Of a stretch of DNA of 64,000 nucleotides, positions 62,341 through 64,000 are shown one piece after another. The DNA is taken from NCBI RefSeq assembly GCF_000687145.1, contig NZ_JMFG01000005.1, forward strand, positions 1 through 64,000, given 5' to 3'. This DNA comes from Thermoanaerobaculum aquaticum (GTDB taxonomy: Bacteria > Acidobacteriota > Thermoanaerobaculia > Thermoanaerobaculales > Thermoanaerobaculaceae). A program made the translations under genes and the position numbers. The stretch's first letter is position 1, and every line of letters starts with the position of its first letter. The notes below the pieces were generated by a model. It made no database searches. It was not told the DNA's origin and worked only from the letters and a program-made list of their open reading frames with translations.

Positions 62341-64000
62341 TGCTGGGCCTAGCCCTCGCCCTAGCTGCCGTTCTTCCCCCCGTGATCCCCGACCCGCGCC
62401 TGGGTTCTTCCCCATGGGCGATGGTGGACCTCCAGCAGCCGGCTGAGCCCCCAGAGGCCGCCGGGTACCTGCTCCCCGTGCCGGAAAAAGTCAATCAGGA
62501 GTGGCTGGACCGGCTGGTGGCCCTGGCGGCCCGGGGGGTGCCGGTGGTGGGCCTGGAGGTTCCCGGGGATGCCACGGTCATCCCGCACCTGGACGGGGTG
62601 GTGGTGGGCTCACCTCTCGAGGCGGAAGCCGTAAGGCGCTGCTGCCCCGCAACTGCACTGGTGGGGGAAGCTGCAAACCCCGCTGAAGCCATGGACAAGC
62701 TGCGCTGGGGGGTGAGCGTGTGGCTGGTGCCCGGCACCCCTCGCTGGGCGGAAGCCGTTGCTGGGGCTTTTCCCGAACCCCAGGCGGCCCGCTTCCAAGG
62801 TGGGGATTTGCCCACCGCCGCAGACCCCCACGACCTCTCCGTGCTGGTGGGGCTTTTTCCGGCTTTCCCCGGCGGCTGGGTGGAGCTGGCCAGCGACTGG
62901 GTGGCAAGCACAGCCACGCTCCTTCAGGACGGCGAAGAAGCGCAGCTGCCGGTGGAGGTAGCCGGGGGGCACGCGAGGGTTTACCTTTCGCCTTTGCCCC
63001 AAGGGGGGCTTTTGCGGTTTTCCCGGCCTTTGCCCCCGGGAGGCTTGCAGCAGGTGGAGGTCACCGCGCCACGGGAGCTCACGTTGGGGGAAATCCTCGC
63101 CCGTCATCACCGCCAGGTGGCCCTGCAAAATCGAATCGTTTCCAGCTTCCGCGGCTGGCAGCGTTTGCGGCTTCTGGTGGGGGTGGCTGAGCTTGACCGC
63201 AGCTTTGAGCTGGAGCTGGGTGGTCCGGTGTTCTTCACCCCCGATTTGGGCCGGGACTGGGAGCTTCGGGAGGCCCGGGTGAACGGCGCCGCTTGGCCGG
63301 TGGAGGAGCTCCCGGAGCTCCCCCTCATCCAGCCCAAGGCCCCGCCGGTACCGCCTTTGGCCCTGGAGCTCAACCCCTCCTACCGCTACGAGCTTTTGGG
63401 CCTGGGGCAGTGGGAGGGGCGTTCGGTGTACGTGCTGGCCTACCAGGGCGGGGAAGGCTCGGAGCGGCGGTGGGGTCGGGCTTACGTGGATGCCGCCACT
63501 TTTGGTTTGGTGGCGCTGGAGGCCTGGCAGCAAAGCCCCAAGCAGGAGGTGCGCCGCAGCCGAACGGTCACCCGCAACGCCCTCTTCCAGCGCGAAGGCT
63601 CGCCGTTGTGGCTTCCCTGGAAGGTGGAAGGGGACGACGTGGTGGCCAGCTTCGGAAGCATCTCCACGGTGCACCGCGAGCTCACCCTGGAAAACCTCGA
63701 GCTCAACGACTCCGAAGTGGCCAGGGGGCGAGCTGAAGCCTTCCGGGGCCCCCGGCCCATGCTCCGGGAGCGGCGGGGTGAGGTGGTTTTCTTAGAGCCC
63801 GACGGGGCCGGTGGCCGTCGGGAGGCCAGCTCCGGCCGCAAGCGGCAGTCCTTCCTTTTGGGTGGTGCCTTCTGGGATTCCAGCCTTTCCTTTCCGTTGC
63901 CGCTTCTGGGCTACCAGCTTTTGGATTTTTCCTGGCGTGGGGACCAGCAGCTCCGGCTTTTCCTGGCCGGCGCGGTGAACGACGTGGCCTGGAGCCGCCC
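62340..64000 (+). CDS. Large hypothetical exported protein (3' end outside window)
   Basis: A frame open from the GTG at 62340 through the window end (553 codons seen). It has a short hydrophobic start (LGLALALAAVLPPVIPD). Later parts include YELLGLGQWEGRSVYVLAYQG and VDAATFGLVALEAWQ near residues 345-400, resembling the LolA/outer-membrane lipoprotein-sorting fold found in exported proteins. Codon use matches the neighbours. The start overlaps the DUF1684 stop. Confidence 0.75.
   Translation, partial: MLGLALALAAVLPPVIPDPRLGSSPWAMVDLQQPAEPPEAAGYLLPVPEKVNQEWLDRLVALAARGVPVVGLEVPGDATVIPHLDGVVVGSPLEAEAVRRCCPATALVGEAANPAEAMDKLRWGVSVWLVPGTPRWAEAVAGAFPEPQAARFQGGDLPTAADPHDLSVLVGLFPAFPGGWVELASDWVASTATLLQDGEEAQLPVEVAGGHARVYLSPLPQGGLLRFSRPLPPGGLQQVEVTAPRELTLGEILARHHRQVALQNRIVSSFRGWQRLRLLVGVAELDRSFELELGGPVFFTPDLGRDWELREARVNGAAWPVEELPELPLIQPKAPPVPPLALELNPSYRYELLGLGQWEGRSVYVLAYQGGEGSERRWGRAYVDAATFGLVALEAWQQSPKQEVRRSRTVTRNALFQREGSPLWLPWKVEGDDVVASFGSISTVHRELTLENLELNDSEVARGRAEAFRGPRPMLRERRGEVVFLEPDGAGGRREASSGRKRQSFLLGGAFWDSSLSFPLPLLGYQLLDFSWRGDQQLRLFLAGAVNDVAWSR

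Overview
The window is a GC-rich chromosomal segment from a Gram-negative, apparently anaerobic bacterium. The envelope evidence is TonB/ExbB/ExbD, an Mla/MCE transporter, a TolC-RND efflux pump and outer-membrane-type proteins. The metabolic evidence is a 2-oxoacid:ferredoxin oxidoreductase, tyrosine phenol-lyase, an iron-sulfur class I fumarase, ETF and methylglyoxal synthase. Zinc-type S14, S4 and L36 and the gene mix would suit a deep-branching phylum such as Acidobacteriota, but that placement is a guess. No tRNA, rRNA, CRISPR array or insertion sequence was recognised.

Layout. 1-15688: end of tuf, then the S10, spc and alpha ribosomal operons (rpsJ to rplQ, with secY, adk, map, infA, rpmJ and rpoA) on the + strand, almost without gaps. 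15730-16506: a putative outer-membrane protein, then a terminator. 16610-24404: an efflux operon behind a near-consensus promoter: TolC-like protein, lipoprotein adaptor, RND permease, DUF2892 protein, P-II-like protein, ArsR repressor, two short genes with in-frame UGA, an FmdB-type zinc ribbon and a DUF302 protein. 24421-29459 (- strand): tyrosine phenol-lyase, ExbD, ExbB, TonB, fumarase beta and alpha. 29614-33084: korDABC and a GNAT acetyltransferase. 33200-45717: RCKP-type rubredoxin-like protein, mgsA, UDP-glucose dehydrogenase, an S9 peptidase, three large membrane proteins (two GT-C-like), a sugar epimerase and mlaD/F/E. 45779-48702: two paralogous acidic zinc-ribbon proteins around a DAK2-DegV fusion, then plsY. 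48749-51024: a damaged SleB-like hydrolase and an unknown protein. 51259-54595: acpP, fabF, etfB, etfA. 54732-55563: two small membrane-anchored proteins. 55610-60963 (- strand): aroF-type DAHP synthase, S55 peptidase, beta-propeller protein, coaD. 61016-64000: three exported or lipoprotein genes, the last cut by the window edge.

Most notable result. At 23336-23706, right after the ArsR gene, two consecutive short reading frames are each interrupted by one in-frame UGA. Each UGA is followed 16-18 nt later by a perfect 8-bp hairpin with a GGU triloop, which is the architecture of a bacterial SECIS element. Read through, the first frame ends in a 4-bp ATGA overlap with the start of the second. 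They look like two tandem selenoproteins, a one-helix membrane protein and a zinc ribbon, built into a metal- or toxicant-responsive RND efflux operon. Conventional gene calling would miss or truncate both.
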